64,000 nt of DNA from Pseudoips prasinana (GCA_951640165.1 OX621241.1:3916001-3980000); one strand, 5' to 3'. Counted from the stretch's first letter, positions 42,872-53,492 are shown. Notes: a model not told the origin generated them from the sequence alone. Program-made: numbers and translations.

Positions 42872-45800
42872 ATGCTGTGTATATATTTGCTGTGTGGTGA
42901 CGGCCTAAGAATATCACCACCCCCTCTCATCCCGTGGGGGGACGTAAAAGTCGTCCCGAGGGAAATATATACACCAGAGAACGGGCAGCAGCGTTCTCCT
43001 GAGTACCATGTTCACCTTACTGCGATCGCCAACCCGTCTGCCAAGCGTGGCGATTATGGCAAATCCCCTCAAATGATGGACACAACTAAACCGCGGCCCC
43101 CAGTCCCCGGCAGCCCTGCTATTCCCAGCCGTGGTAACAGCCGTGGTTACGGCAGGGCAGGGGGTGCTAAGAATCCCCGGCAGATTCCACGTTACCAAAA
43201 ACGACGACCTCTGGCCCTGGCAACGTTTAACACACGAACACTGCGGTCCGACGAGAAGATAACCGAACTGGAGGAAGAACTGAGCAGGTTACATTGGGAT
43301 ATTGTAGGATTATCTGAAGTCCGAAGAGAGGGGGAGGACTCGATAATACTGAAATCCGGAAACCTGCTCTATTACCTGGAGGGTGACCAACTATCCCAAG
43401 GTGGTGTCGGGTTCATAGTCCACAAGTCCCTCGTGAACAACGTAGTGAAAATCGAGAGTGTGTCGACGAGGGTTGCGTACCTTATACTCAGAATCACCAG
43501 GCGGTATTCGCTGAAGGTTATACAGGTATACGCACCTACTTCGACATACTCCGATGATGCAGTCGAGGTCATGTATGAGGACATTTCCAGAGCCATACAT
43601 ACCTCGAACTCTTATTTCACTGTGGTCATGGGGGACTTCAACGCGAAGCTGGGCAAACGAATCGGTGATGAGCTGAAAGTGGGGCAATTTGGAACCGGGG
43701 ATCGGAACCCCCGAGGCCAGATGTTGGCAGACTTCATGGAGAAGGAGGGTCTCTTTATGATGAATTCCTTCTTCAGGAAGCCGGCACATCGTAAATGGAC
43801 CTGGGTGAGCCCCGATGGGAAAACTAGAAACGAGATAGACTTCATCCTGTCGACGAGGAGACAAGTATTCAATGATGTCTCTGTGATCAATGCGGTTAAG
43901 ACCGGGAGCGATCACAGACTGGTCAGAGGCTCATTGAACCTAAATGTCAAACTCGAGAGGTCCCGACTGATGAAGTCTACGCTCCGTCCCATACCGTTCC
44001 ACCTCCAAAACCCCGAACCCTTTCAACTCGAACTTCAGAACCGATTCGAATGCCTAGCAGACTGTGAAGAAGTGGATACATACCACGACAGGTTCGTGGA
44101 AGCTGTCCATAGACCCGGCCGGTCTAACTTCTACAAAACCCGCCGTACAAATGGAACCAAAAAGATCTCCGACCATACCCTACAGCTTATGGAAGAAAGG
44201 CGGAAAATGATTCTAACATCCTCATGTGATGCTGCCAGATACAGGCAGCTCAACAGACAAATCTCAAAGTCTCTGACTCGCGACACACGCCAATTTAATA
44301 CTATTAGTATTAAAGAGGCCATCGAGCGGAATAGAGGCTCTAAAGTGTTCGCAAGAGATTTGTTTATTGGGCAAAGCCAACTGACGAAGCTGAAGACTGA
44401 GGATGGTAGAATCGTCACGTCAAAACCAGAGTTGCTAGGTGAGATCGAGAAGTTCTACGGACAGTTATACACGACAACGCGACTACCTGTCAATAGTCAT
44501 GCCGATCCAAGAGCAAGACTAACCCGACACTACACCCAAGATATCCCGGACGTCAGCCTGTACGAGATTAGAATGGCTCTCAAACAACTAAAAAACAACA
44601 AGGCGCCGGGTGATGATGGAGTTACAGCTGAGCTTCTGAAGGCGGGTGGTACACCGATCCTACGGGCCCTTCAGAAGTTATTCAACTCCGTCATACTCGA
44701 AGGTCAAACGCCAAAAGCATGGCACAGGAGTGTGGTGGTGCTTTTCTTCAAAAAGGGCGATAAAACCCTATTGAAGAATTACAGACCCATCTCACTGCTG
44801 AGCCATGTTTACAAGTTGTTTTCGAGAGTCATTACGAATCGTCTCGCACGAAGGTTTGACGACTTCCAGCCTCCCGAACAAGCCGGATTCCGAAAAGGCT
44901 ACAGTACCATAGACCACATACATACGCTGCGGCAAGTTATACAGAAGACAGAGGAGTATAACCAGCCATTATGCTTAGCGTTTGTGGACTATGAGAAAGC
45001 CTTTGATTCTATCGAAACATGGGCCGTGCTGAGGTCTCTTCAAAGGTGCCAAATTGACTATCGGTATGTCCAGGTGTTAAAGTGTTTGTACGAAAACGCC
45101 ACCATGTCAATCCGACTTCAGGACCAGAACTCGAAACCTATCCAATTGCAGCGAGGCGTGAGACAGGGAGACGTCATATCTCCGAAACTGTTCACCGCTG
45201 CATTGGAAGATGTTTTCAAGCTTCTGGACTGGGAAGGCTTTGGCATCAATGTCAATGGCGAGTACATCACCCACCTTAGATTTGCCGACGACATAGTAGT
45301 CATGGCTGAGACCCTTGACGACCTCGGTACAATGCTCGATGGCCTCAGTAGAGTCTCTCAACAAGTGGGTCTGAAAATGAACATGGATAAGACGAAAATC
45401 ATGTCGAACATCCATGTTGCACCCACTCTAGTTAAGGTTGGAGACTCTGCACTCGAAGTTGTTGAGAACTATATTTACCTAGGACATACCATCCAACTAG
45501 GTAGGTCCAACTTCGAGAAGGAGGTCAATCGTAGAATCCAACTCGGCTGGGCAGCGTTCGGGAAGCTACGTAATATCTTCTCGTCCCAAATACCGCAGTG
45601 TCTCAAGTCGAAAGTCTTCGACCAGTGTGTGTTGCCAGTGATGACTTATGGAGCAGAGACGTGGTCGCTCACTATGGGCCTTATCAGGCGGCTCAAGGTC
45701 ACACAAAGAGCAATGGAAAGGGCTATGCTTGGAGTTTCCCTGCGAGATCGAATAAGAAATGCTGAGATCCGCAGGCGAACTAAAGTAGCCGACATAGCCC

Positions 45801-46048
45801 AAAGAATTGCCAAACTGAAGTGGCAGTGGGCGGGGCACATAGCTCGTAGAACTGACGGCCGATGGGGCAGAAAGGTTCTCGAGTGGCGACCACGAACCGG
45901 AAGACGCAGCGTGGGCAGGCCTCCTACACGGTGGACCGACGATCTTGTGCGGGTCGCGGGAAGCCGCTGGATGCGGGCAGCGCAGGACCGGCTATTGTGG
46001 AGATCCTTGGGGGAGGCCTTTGTCCAGCAGTGGACGTCTTTCGGCTGA
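42872..46048 (+). CDS. RTE ORF2-type protein: endonuclease and reverse transcriptase
   Basis: 1058 codons. Residues 1-110 form a Pro/Arg-rich leader of uncertain use; a later Met such as M68 or M69 is possible. Endonuclease at about 112-360 with N120 (TFNTRTL), E149 (LSEVRRE), D255/N257 (MGDFNAK), D323 (NEIDFIL) and D347-H348 (GSDHR). RT at about 575-840: NKAPGDDGVTAEL, KNYRPISLLSHVYKLFSRVI, AGFRKGYST, FVDYEKAFDS (D706), GVRQGDVISPKLF, FADD at 804-807. The C-terminal block contains LRDRIRNAEIRRR, WAGHIAR and GRPPTRWTDDL. Annotation pipelines often label such ORFs 'craniofacial development protein 2-like', which is misleading. Length and motifs fit RTE (about 1000 residues). It should nick target DNA and prime cDNA synthesis on it. 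Confidence 0.92.
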   Translation: MLCIYLLCGDGLRISPPPLIPWGDVKVVPREIYTPENGQQRSPEYHVHLTAIANPSAKRGDYGKSPQMMDTTKPRPPVPGSPAIPSRGNSRGYGRAGGAKNPRQIPRYQKRRPLALATFNTRTLRSDEKITELEEELSRLHWDIVGLSEVRREGEDSIILKSGNLLYYLEGDQLSQGGVGFIVHKSLVNNVVKIESVSTRVAYLILRITRRYSLKVIQVYAPTSTYSDDAVEVMYEDISRAIHTSNSYFTVVMGDFNAKLGKRIGDELKVGQFGTGDRNPRGQMLADFMEKEGLFMMNSFFRKPAHRKWTWVSPDGKTRNEIDFILSTRRQVFNDVSVINAVKTGSDHRLVRGSLNLNVKLERSRLMKSTLRPIPFHLQNPEPFQLELQNRFECLADCEEVDTYHDRFVEAVHRPGRSNFYKTRRTNGTKKISDHTLQLMEERRKMILTSSCDAARYRQLNRQISKSLTRDTRQFNTISIKEAIERNRGSKVFARDLFIGQSQLTKLKTEDGRIVTSKPELLGEIEKFYGQLYTTTRLPVNSHADPRARLTRHYTQDIPDVSLYEIRMALKQLKNNKAPGDDGVTAELLKAGGTPILRALQKLFNSVILEGQTPKAWHRSVVVLFFKKGDKTLLKNYRPISLLSHVYKLFSRVITNRLARRFDDFQPPEQAGFRKGYSTIDHIHTLRQVIQKTEEYNQPLCLAFVDYEKAFDSIETWAVLRSLQRCQIDYRYVQVLKCLYENATMSIRLQDQNSKPIQLQRGVRQGDVISPKLFTAALEDVFKLLDWEGFGINVNGEYITHLRFADDIVVMAETLDDLGTMLDGLSRVSQQVGLKMNMDKTKIMSNIHVAPTLVKVGDSALEVVENYIYLGHTIQLGRSNFEKEVNRRIQLGWAAFGKLRNIFSSQIPQCLKSKVFDQCVLPVMTYGAETWSLTMGLIRRLKVTQRAMERAMLGVSLRDRIRNAEIRRRTKVADIAQRIAKLKWQWAGHIARRTDGRWGRKVLEWRPRTGRRSVGRPPTRWTDDLVRVAGSRWMRAAQDRLLWRSLGEAFVQQWTSFG

Positions 46049-46062
46049 TATGATGATGATGA
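42872..46062 (+). mobile_element. RTE non-LTR retrotransposon, apparently intact
   Basis: 3,191 bp between perfect 8-bp duplications. One long frame fills it. The 5' UTR is nil if the first ATG is used, and the 3' UTR is 14 nt of (tga)n-like sequence. Both are usual for RTE, whose 3' end is a short microsatellite rather than poly(A). No stop or frameshift was seen, so this may be a recently active copy. Confidence 0.9.
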
Positions 46063-46070
46063 GTGAACAT
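46063..46070. repeat. target-site duplication of the RTE (3' side)
   Basis: GTGAACAT directly after the (tgatga) tail. Confidence 0.85.
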
Positions 46071-46460
46071 TGCAATTTTATGTTAAAACTAGGTACATAT
46101 ACTTAACATTACTTTAAAATATAAAATAATTAGGGATATTAGAAATTAAACAAGACATTAAAACATTACAAAAACGACCGCAAAGAGCGAAAACACGTTT
46201 TATTCAAGAGCCGCATTTTAGCGGATGAAAGAGTGCCGTACTTTGATAACTTTGATAATTCTATCAAAGTTATTTCGTATGTTGTTGTAACTTGAAAGCA
46301 TACGATATAGTGGAGAGTGTTGTCCCATGTTAGTTTTGCAGCATGGCACAGCGAATGTTCGTCTGTTAATGATTCGGCTACTCTGACGTGGTACGGCAAG
46401 TCGAACCCTACCCCGCAAGTTTTCACTATCAAATATATTACCTATATAATAGTAATATCT
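46071..46460 (-). pseudogene. older LINE, C-terminal fragment (target of the RTE)
   Basis: Minus strand from 46460: LRGRVRLAVPRQSSRIINRR, TFAVPCCKTNMGQHSPLYRM, LSSYNNI, ending at 46218. The pattern (F-x-VP-x-x-(R/K)TN-x-x-x-x-SPL-x-R-M-L-x-x-YN-x-I) is the same C terminus as the LINE at 40930. Its 3' UTR continues to the RTE and resumes at 42871. Upstream it is cut by a SINE-B. Confidence 0.6.
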
Positions 46461-46467
46461 AATATCT

Positions 46468-46706
46468 AGGGACAATGTCACACAGATCATCCTAGCCCCA
46501 AACTAAGCAAAGCTTGTACTATGGGTACCAGGTGACGATATACATACTTATATAGATAGATAAATACTTATATACATAGAAAACATCAATGACTCAGAAA
46601 CAAATATTCGTGCTCATCAAACTAATATTTGCGCTTACCGAGATTCGAACCCAGGACCACCAGCTTCGTAGGCAGGGGCACTACCAACTAGGCTACGGTG
46701 ACCGTC
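46468..46706 (-). mobile_element. SINE-B, minus strand
   Basis: 'gcaaagcttgtactatgggt', 'tattcgtgctcatcaaact', 'gagattcgaacccaggacca', 'ggctacggtgaccgtcaa'. Confidence 0.75.
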
Positions 46707-46999
46707 AAACCTGTTTTTAAAATTAAAATCTATACCTACGCCTTATAAAACTAAACCTAATTAACTATTTTTAAATGTACTTAATACAAATAGAAATAAA
46801 AAGATCGCACTGAAAATCACGTGTTATTAGAAATGAACGCTCGCCGCTACACACGTCCAATCGCATAAAATTCCAACTATATGAAACTTGCGGCTATTTT
46901 TTTTAACATGACGTATGCAGTTAGCGTATAAGGCTTTCACTGCTTCACCGGACTATAGAGGTGAGCGTGGGATCGAACCGTCTAGCAAATTAAAACTAC
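46707..46999. other. no gene recognised
   Basis: No supported feature. Confidence 0.35.
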
Positions 47000-47811
47000 A
47001 AACTAAATACCCGCGCCGGAGGGCACCCCTTTTGGGGTTCGATCCTCGACTCTAGGCGGTTACTGGCGGAGAGATGCGAGAGGGCGTATCGTTTTAGGGA
47101 TGGTTTGTGCAACTTTCGCTCTACGCTAATACGCGACGCGGGCCGCTCTTCCGGTTTAGGTCTGGAAAGGGCATTTCATCGATTCCAATGCGAACTAAGG
47201 GTCACGGAGGACGCTGGTGGTCATGACGCGTTCGCGGTCGTACTCTTGTCCGGCGAGTACGAAGTATCGGTTGTTGTGCAGTGTTGCGAGAGTCTCTGAT
47301 TGACTTGATCTGATCTAGGTATACGGCGATCTCGTCGTCCGGATCGTCTAAGGCTCTACACAGACGGACCGCATTTCAACTGCAATTCAACCGCAAACTG
47401 CAGTTCAAGTGCAGTTTGAATGCAGTTGACACGACTGCAATGGAACGAACGCACAGTCCGATTGCAGTTCAATTGCAGTCGGCGTGCAGTTGAAGTTGAA
47501 ATGCGGTCCGTCTGTCTAGAGCCTAAGACGTCTCTGCGACGACGGTGCTTAATTGAGAGTCGGAGAAGGGTGTAATTGACGGCCTGTACCACCAAATGGC
47601 TTGGATGGTGAGTGGCAGAGTCAAAGTACCTTTTGGACGTTCGCTTCATCCAATGCTTGATGGTAGGCAATTGGAGGTTGGCATGGAGGCTTTTGTTGCG
47701 TACGAACCACGGTGGCCTCGCGGCTCGTCGCATGAATCTGTTCTGAACTATTTGTATGAGATGGATGAACCTATCTTTGGCGTGAGCAAAAACCGGGCTC
47801 GCAAAGGTCAT
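47000..47811 (-). pseudogene. Jockey-like LINE, C-terminal end and 3' UTR, with a MITE inside
   Basis: Minus strand from 47811: MTFASPVFAHAKDRFIHLIQ, NRFMRRAARPPWFVRNKSLH, LPTIKHWMKRTSKRYFDSAT, HHPSHLVVQAVNYT. These are the closing blocks of Jockey-type RT proteins (QN-x-x-x-R-x-A-x-x-PW(F/Y)VRN ... Y-F-D-x-A-x-x-HP). A MITE at 47352-47523 interrupts the last codons; the uninterrupted sequence is visible in the related plus-strand copy at 11530-11620. The 3' UTR runs on to about 47020. Confidence 0.75.
47352..47523. mobile_element. Harbinger-like MITE, TAA duplication
   Basis: 172 bp. Terminal inverted repeats GGCTCTAcACAGACGGACCG and its inverse, flanked by TAA at 47349-47351 and 47524-47526. 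The inside is full of TGCAGTT/AACTGCA motifs. A 3-bp TAA duplication and a GG start suggest PIF/Harbinger, by inference. Confidence 0.7.
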
Positions 47812-48123
47812 TATGGGTCAAATGCACGTCTTGTAAATTAAAACATTAAGTAGAATCCTGAGCATTAGAGAGGAAATCAAAAGAGCACAGGGTGAAAAAT
47901 CTTTGCACTCGAGTGAACTTTTCATCACACCTCAGCGAAGAAATGGCTAAATGCGAAAAAAAAACTTATTATAAATACTTTTATTTCAGTTTAGGTATTA
48001 ATTACTATATTATGATATCTAAGTATTACAGGATACAATGAGAGCGTCAGACGCTGACGTGTCATGTTTATTTTATCACTATACGCCACTATATCACTGT
48101 AGGCACTCGTAGTTATATAGTAT
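47812..48123. other. no gene recognised
   Basis: No supported feature. Confidence 0.4.
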
Positions 48124-48375
48124 ATGCTCTCACCGGTCCGTAAGTGCTTAGCGAGGTTAAACAACTAAGCTCGCGGTCAGTCCATAGATGGGTGACCAAC
48201 AATGTGGATTAATTTCTGAGCAGTTCCGTGCTTTAGTGGCCCGTACCCGTGAAGCTGACGGTCCCGGTTGTAGCCAATAGGCAACAGTCGTTAAGCCACG
48301 TCCGAGGCCTAATGGGCGGCTTGAACAACTCTGACACTAGGGCAACCATTGCCCTTACGATTAGTAAATAAGTAT
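48124..48375 (+). mobile_element. 5S-SINE
   Basis: 'ctcaccggtccgtaagtg', 'gcgaggttaaacaactaagc', 'gcggtcagtccatagatggg', 'tgac' (5S-like part), then 'gacggtcccggttgtagcca', 'ggcttgaacaactctgacac', tail 'ttagtaaataagta'. Confidence 0.75.
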
Positions 48376-48489
48376 CACTATACGTATTGTACAAAAGATA
48401 GTTGACAAACATAATACTTAGATTAACGGGACTTCTACAACAGTGTAAACCAAAATAAAAATCACACTACAAAAAAAGAAAAGAAGATA

Positions 48490-48994
48490 ATATTATTATT
48501 AATTTTTTTTTTATTTATTTACTTCCTCTTACATCTATCTTTACAGGTATAAGTCCAATGCGATAGAGTGCTTATCTAAGTATATAACAATTTTATACCA
48601 CTACACAAATTTACTTATAACAAATTATACATAATGCACTTCTCGTGAACTGACTCAGAGAACACACAAATAGGTCAGTCTCAGCTGCTATAAGGTTAAG
48701 AGTACGGAGAGCACGCGTCAGGGGCGCCTCATGTACAAGATTAGTCCGACCACGCGGTTCCACTAGCAATCGCGGCCGTTTCCTTCTCCAAACATACCTG
48801 TCCGGGACACACAGGGCTATCTGTTCTAAAACTTCAAAATTATGATTTTTACCCCTAAATATTTTAAAAAGATATGATGTTAGTGCCTGTTCCCTTCGAA
48901 CTCTTAGTTCATTGTATCCCACAATGCCTAAAATAAACAGAGTGGGATACATCAAAGGGTAAATTGGATATACTCCATAATGTCGCATATACAA
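48490..48994 (-). pseudogene. LINE C-terminal fragment
   Basis: Minus strand 48994-48611: YPTLFILGIVGYNELRVRRE, QALTSYLFKIFRGKNHN, LCVPDRYVWRRKRPRLLVEP, RTNLVHEAPLTRALRTLNLI. The string Y-P-x-LF-x-x-G-x-x-GY ... VP ... RTN-L-x-x-APL-R-x-L closes a group of insect LINE proteins. A poly(T)-rich 3' end lies at about 48495-48525. Domains upstream are lost. Confidence 0.65.
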
Positions 48995-49450
48995 ATAACT
49001 TACTATTATTATAAATTATTGCGTAAAAAAGATGGCCAAATACTGCCCCAAAGTGTACAACAATAAATGTATAGCAATTAATTTCAAAAAAAAATATACT
49101 TTTTATGTCTCGGAGCAAAAATTTATATTTTTATATAGCAAGAAATAAAAAAGAATTGATGCTTATGAAAATTGTTGCTTTGGATAGATTGATTTTTTCA
49201 GGTATCTAAAAATATTGCATCATTGTATTTTTAACTTAAATATTTATCTACAATGTACCTACCTTAAACCTTAATAAAATCATTGCAATATTCACAATAT
49301 AACTACAAAACATTATCTTAGTCGTAGTAACAAAATCAACTTTTAGAAACATTCATATCTTTTGCCTACAGCTGCTTAGTTATGCACCTTTTTATGTAGG
49401 TACATTGTATAAGACGTCTAGTATTTAAAAACATAGATTTTATCTATGTA
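48995..49450. other. no gene recognised
   Basis: AT-rich, no supported feature. Confidence 0.4.
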
Positions 49451-49486
49451 CATATGCCAGCACATCCAGCTACCCCAATCTGCCAA
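49451..49486. mobile_element. half of a TA-flanked foldback MITE
   Basis: 'catatgccagcacatccagc' then 'taccccaatctgcca'. The rest of the MITE is absent, replaced by family-G. Confidence 0.6.
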
Positions 49487-49491
49487 AGGAA

Positions 49492-49850
49492 ACTTCTGGG
49501 CCCAGCAGTTAACTAGTTGAAATGTGGATTAAAAAACCGTTATATTTTTCTAAAGGAAATCACAAAATATGGTATCATGTTTCTATCTAGCAAGCGAGAA
49601 AACTTAAATTAAGTTATGAAACGAAATAATCGATAAATTGATCGTAAATCGCAATCGATTAAGAATAAATCGGTAAAATCTCGGAATATGTTTGAAATTC
49701 GAGTGACAAGTGTTTTTCGTGGAATCGATTCATAGCGGATCGTATTCCTATAATTTTTCTAAGGGAAACACTTCTCTGCCTGACAGCCTTTACATACTCT
49801 TTGACTGTCACTCGTTCGCTGTCGTTCGTTTTAAGTGCGCACGTATCCTG
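49492..49850 (-). repeat. family-G repeat, copy 2
   Basis: Inverse of 29448-29823, starting 'ggaaacttctgggcccagca' and ending near 'cttttaagtgcgcacgta'-like sequence. Confidence 0.6.
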
Positions 49851-51043
49851 ATAATTTGATATATTATAACAGGATAGTAGAAAAGTCCAGAAGGCTTTTA
49901 AAGAAGAAAAAAATATGGCAGCTGGAAGAAATTTTGTTTCTCTCTTACGCCTTCATCCTCAGCTTCCCAAGTTTGGAAATAAAATTAAGAAATTTAGACG
50001 TGGTTGCTCATATCAAAATTCTCCTCATATCTCACGTGATATTGCATCCAAATTTATCAATAAACTAGCTCCATCTTATGTCCCCCTTTTGGTAGAATGT
50101 CCTTCAACTGTGTGTTAATGCTTGTGTGTTAATGCTTGCGGTGGCGTTGTGGGTCGGGTCGTTTCCTTCCCTCTAATATGGCGAGGGAGACGATGGCTGG
50201 CCCTCACGTCATACTCGTGAACGGGTGCTGCTTGCGGTAACTGGTCGAACTGCTGTTGGGGTACTCATAATATTTTATTTTTTCATACAGTCGTTGCCTC
50301 TGGTTGACTTCGTGTGACTTGTTAATTTTGTAAATGTACGCGGATGTACCCACCGTTTTCTCATCTAGCAAGAGGTTATTCTAATTGCTTGAGTGAAATT
50401 TAATGTTATTGTTTATTATCTCACAATTTTTTTGATTCATTAGATGACAACGGTTCTGTGCGTGCATTAGCCTACATAACGCCCATCACAATGTAAGAAA
50501 ATACATGATTAAAAAAAAAAAAGAACGAATACAAAAGCAAAAGAAGACGAAAAAAGCAAGCCTGGAGGTTCTTTGTGGCTTTCTTCTCCGGGTCGTCCAC
50601 CTAGGTAGCTAGAGAAAGCCGCAGGTTAGCTAGGGTAGGCTCCTCAGCGGCGAGGATCGCTCTGGCCCCTTAACACGTCATTGGTGATCCGTGCAACTGA
50701 TCACACCTTCTCTTAGAATTCTGTCCTTTTGCTTCAGCGGCCCCCTGAGCTGTGGCCCGAACCCTAAAAGGGTGGCCTCGGGTATTAATCGTTTAATTTA
50801 AGGCACTGGTTAAGAGCCTTCTGCGCTAGCCAAATGCTCATTGCCTTCAATTCTTTAATTTTAATATTGTACAACTAAATTTCAAAATAATAGATACTTT
50901 TTTTTAGACTAATAATTATATTTTTGTAATTTTTATACTATATTCGACTATGTTTATGTACTACATTGTGAACTTGACAAGTACAAGTGTATGTTAATAC
51001 CCAAGTGCTGATTAAATTTCATTATTTCATTATTTCATTTCAT
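49851..51043 (+). other. unassigned retroelement-like stretch with (atttc)n end
   Basis: A 67-codon frame (49915-50118: MAAGRNFVSLLRLHPQLPKF ... ISRDIASKFINKLAPSYVPL) could be a fragment of a transposon protein; I do not recognise it. The following 900 bp are non-coding with GC-rich blocks and end in 'cattatttcattatttcatt' (51020-51043), like a LINE 3' UTR. Confidence 0.35.
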
Positions 51044-52530
51044 AACTCCTGGAGTTGAAGGACATCCCTTTTCAATTAAGGAATTTAATGCAGTATTAAA
51101 ACATCTCCAAGACTCAGCCCCTGGGATAGATGGTTTTCCATATTCTTTTTTTTTTAAATGGCTGGTGAGGATTGCCATCAGTATCTTTTAAACCTAATAA
51201 ATACATGTTTTACCTATGGCTACATTCCTTCTCATTGGAAATCCTTGCTCATTATCCCATTATTGAAACCAGGTAAATCACCCAATAGTGCTGATAATTA
51301 TCGCCCAATTGCTTTGTCTCCAGCTATTTGCAAAATATTAGAGCATTTCGTGAAGCGTAGATTAGAATGGTTTGTAGAGAACAGGGGTCTCCGGGCGGAT
51401 TCTCAGTTTGGATTCCGTAAGGGGTTTAGTACCACGGACAGCACTGCCACCTTTATGGCAGACAGTCGCTTAGCTTTTAGCAAAAATGAATCAGTTGTTG
51501 CAGTTTTCTTGGGTATTTCATCTGCGTATGACAGTGTCCTCCTTTCGGTACTCCGTAGTAAATTACGCCTCCTGAGTATTCCGGTAAGGATGCTCAATTG
51601 TATATGCAATCTTTTTTCTGGCCGCTCTGTCAACTTACTTATCCCAGGTGAAAGGTTTGATGCTAGGTCAGTTTTGAGCCCCTTATTATATAACATTTAC
51701 ACCTCGGATCTCCATCAGTCCCTCAAATCTGACTGTCAAATTTTGCAGTATGCAGACAATTTGTATCTGTATGTGTCAGGCGCATCTATCACAGCTGCTG
51801 CAGAGTCCATGCAGGTTTCGCTCAGTTCCCTAAATTATTGGCTTTATACTCATGGTCTACATTTATCAACCGCTAAAAGTTCTACTGTCATATTTTTGCG
51901 TAAACGAATAATGATGTACACCTTGAAATTGAAGGATCTCCCATTAAGGTTGACGATAAGGTGAAGTTTCTTGGTGTCATATTGGATTCCAAATTACATG
52001 GAACTGCCTATATTGGCTTTATTTCGGGAAAATGCGAAAAAATATTAATATCTTGCGTGCTCTTGCGGGTGTTTGGTGGGGAGCTCATCCATTTACTTTA
52101 AAACTAATTTACAATACTATAATTAGGAGTTTACTTGATTATGGGTCTTTCCTTCTCGAACCATGCAGTAAAGTGGCTATGTCAAAATTTGATTCGATCC
52201 AAGCCAAATCCCTGCGCATTGTATTGGGCTGTATGAGGTCCACCCCTACGAATGCCCTGCAAGTAGAGGCCTGTGATCTTCCTCTTATGCTGCGTAGACA
52301 ATATCTTGCTGATAAGTTCATATTCAAGGCGTATTTTCTCAAAAACCATAAATTAATAGCAAAATTATCACATTTAGACAATCTATGCGGACAAGAGGAC
52401 TATTGGAAACATAAAGATCCACCTTTAATTTTAAATTCATTAAGAAAAATCCAAAGATTTGAAGAAAATGCCCCCATTTATCAGTGTACAAATTTTCCGT
52501 TATATAACACATCATTTGAAATAGCAAAGT
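51044..52530 (+). pseudogene. I/R1-like LINE, RT region, broken
   Basis: 51050-51157 gives QDSAPGIDGFPYSF. 51158-51964 gives the RT fingers and palm: NYRPIALSPAICKILEHFVK, RRLEWFVENRGL, FGFRKGFSTTDS, AVFLGISSAYDS, SVLSPLLYN, and YADN where YADD is needed. Both the LSKAFD-type aspartate (ISSAYD) and the last active-site aspartate are altered or shifted, and residues before SVLSPLL are missing. A frameshift near 51964 leads to 52032-52530 (ILRALAGVWWGAHPFTLKLI, YNTIIRSLLDYGSF, LGCMRSTPTNALQVEACDLP), close to the I-clade thumb at 2150-2250. The enzyme is dead. The RTE fragment at 52531 ends it. Confidence 0.8.
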
Positions 52531-52612
52531 TTCATCATCATCATCATATCAGCCGAAAGACGTCCACTGCTGGACAAAGGCCTCCCTCAAAGATCTCCAC
52601 AATTGCCGGTCT
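52531..52612 (-). mobile_element. RTE 3' end inserted antisense in the I-like LINE
   Basis: 'catcatcatcatatcagccg', 'aaagacgtccactgctggac', 'aaaggcctcc', 'tctccacaattgccggt': near-exact inverse of 45990-46060 of the intact RTE. The open frame that runs through it (to 52712) is chance coding. Confidence 0.8.
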
Positions 52613-52877
52613 TGTGCTATTTATTCAGTTTATTCCTAACTATATCCCATGCATTGGTTTGACTAAGGATAGTGTTCAGGCCAATGTTCTTTTCTCTTCC
52701 TTAGTCAGATAAAAATTTTTATGCCTGTTTTTCCCCCCACAGAATTTGATACATTAATTCTTAAAAGTAATGCCACACATACTGTAACATTACATTGAAT
52801 TAAAGATTAGTGTTAGGTTTATAATCATCTGTATTTAAATAAGTTACAAATATTAAGTTGTTTTTCTATTAATTAGC
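52613..52877. other. no gene recognised
   Basis: No clear feature. The original LINE may continue to about 52700. Confidence 0.35.
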
Positions 52878-53100
52878 CACGGTCCCATAAATCACAGTAC
52901 GTGTTGTAGATACAATTACAATCAGTCTTGTGATTTGACTTGATTCAACTTAATTACAAAAAAAAATATACTAATAATAAGAATTTTGTTTTGTTTTTGA
53001 TTGATAGAATCAGTCACAGTCCGATAAATCACAGTAGGTATTGTACATATTACAATCAGTCTTCTGATTTGACTTCATATAGCCTAGTTACAAATGAAAA
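52878..53100 (+). repeat. imperfect tandem repeat, ~139-bp period
   Basis: 'cacggtcccataaatcacag' at 52878 and 'cacagtccgataaatcacag' at 53017; both are followed by 'tacaatcagtctt(g/c)tgattt' and 'ttacaaa'. Confidence 0.55.
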
Positions 53101-53492
53101 CTTTTAAATAATAATAAACTTAAAGTTGTAAATAATCTCAAAACATATATAAACGAAACTTTCACATACAATACTGTCGCTATTGCCATGGCGACCGGTG
53201 TAAGTAAGATAGATATGATTACTATAAAACGTTTAGTGGTTTCAAAGCTACGTCGTCACTGTTAGCTAGTGGTTAGACTTTTTTGGAACGCGCCATAATG
53301 AGGTTTGCTTCTCTATTTGTTTAACTCAATGTATGTATGTACATGAATGACGCCGGCGTTTGTGAGGCGATTTTATCATAATGTCATTCAAATAATGCTT
53401 ACTGTTCTTTAATCTAGGCACGTCGTATTTTAAGCCGATTCCGGCAGAACAAGTTGTACTTAATGTATTGTTTCACTTATAGACTACGAGTA
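53101..53492. other. no gene recognised
   Basis: No supported feature. Confidence 0.4.

Noticed and set aside
42914..43915. Minus-strand frames over the RTE gene
   Set aside because: Shadow frames of the plus-strand RTE protein.
52525..52712. His-rich tail (HHHHH) on the protein from 52032
   Set aside because: It comes from reading the antisense (atg)n tail of an inserted RTE end.
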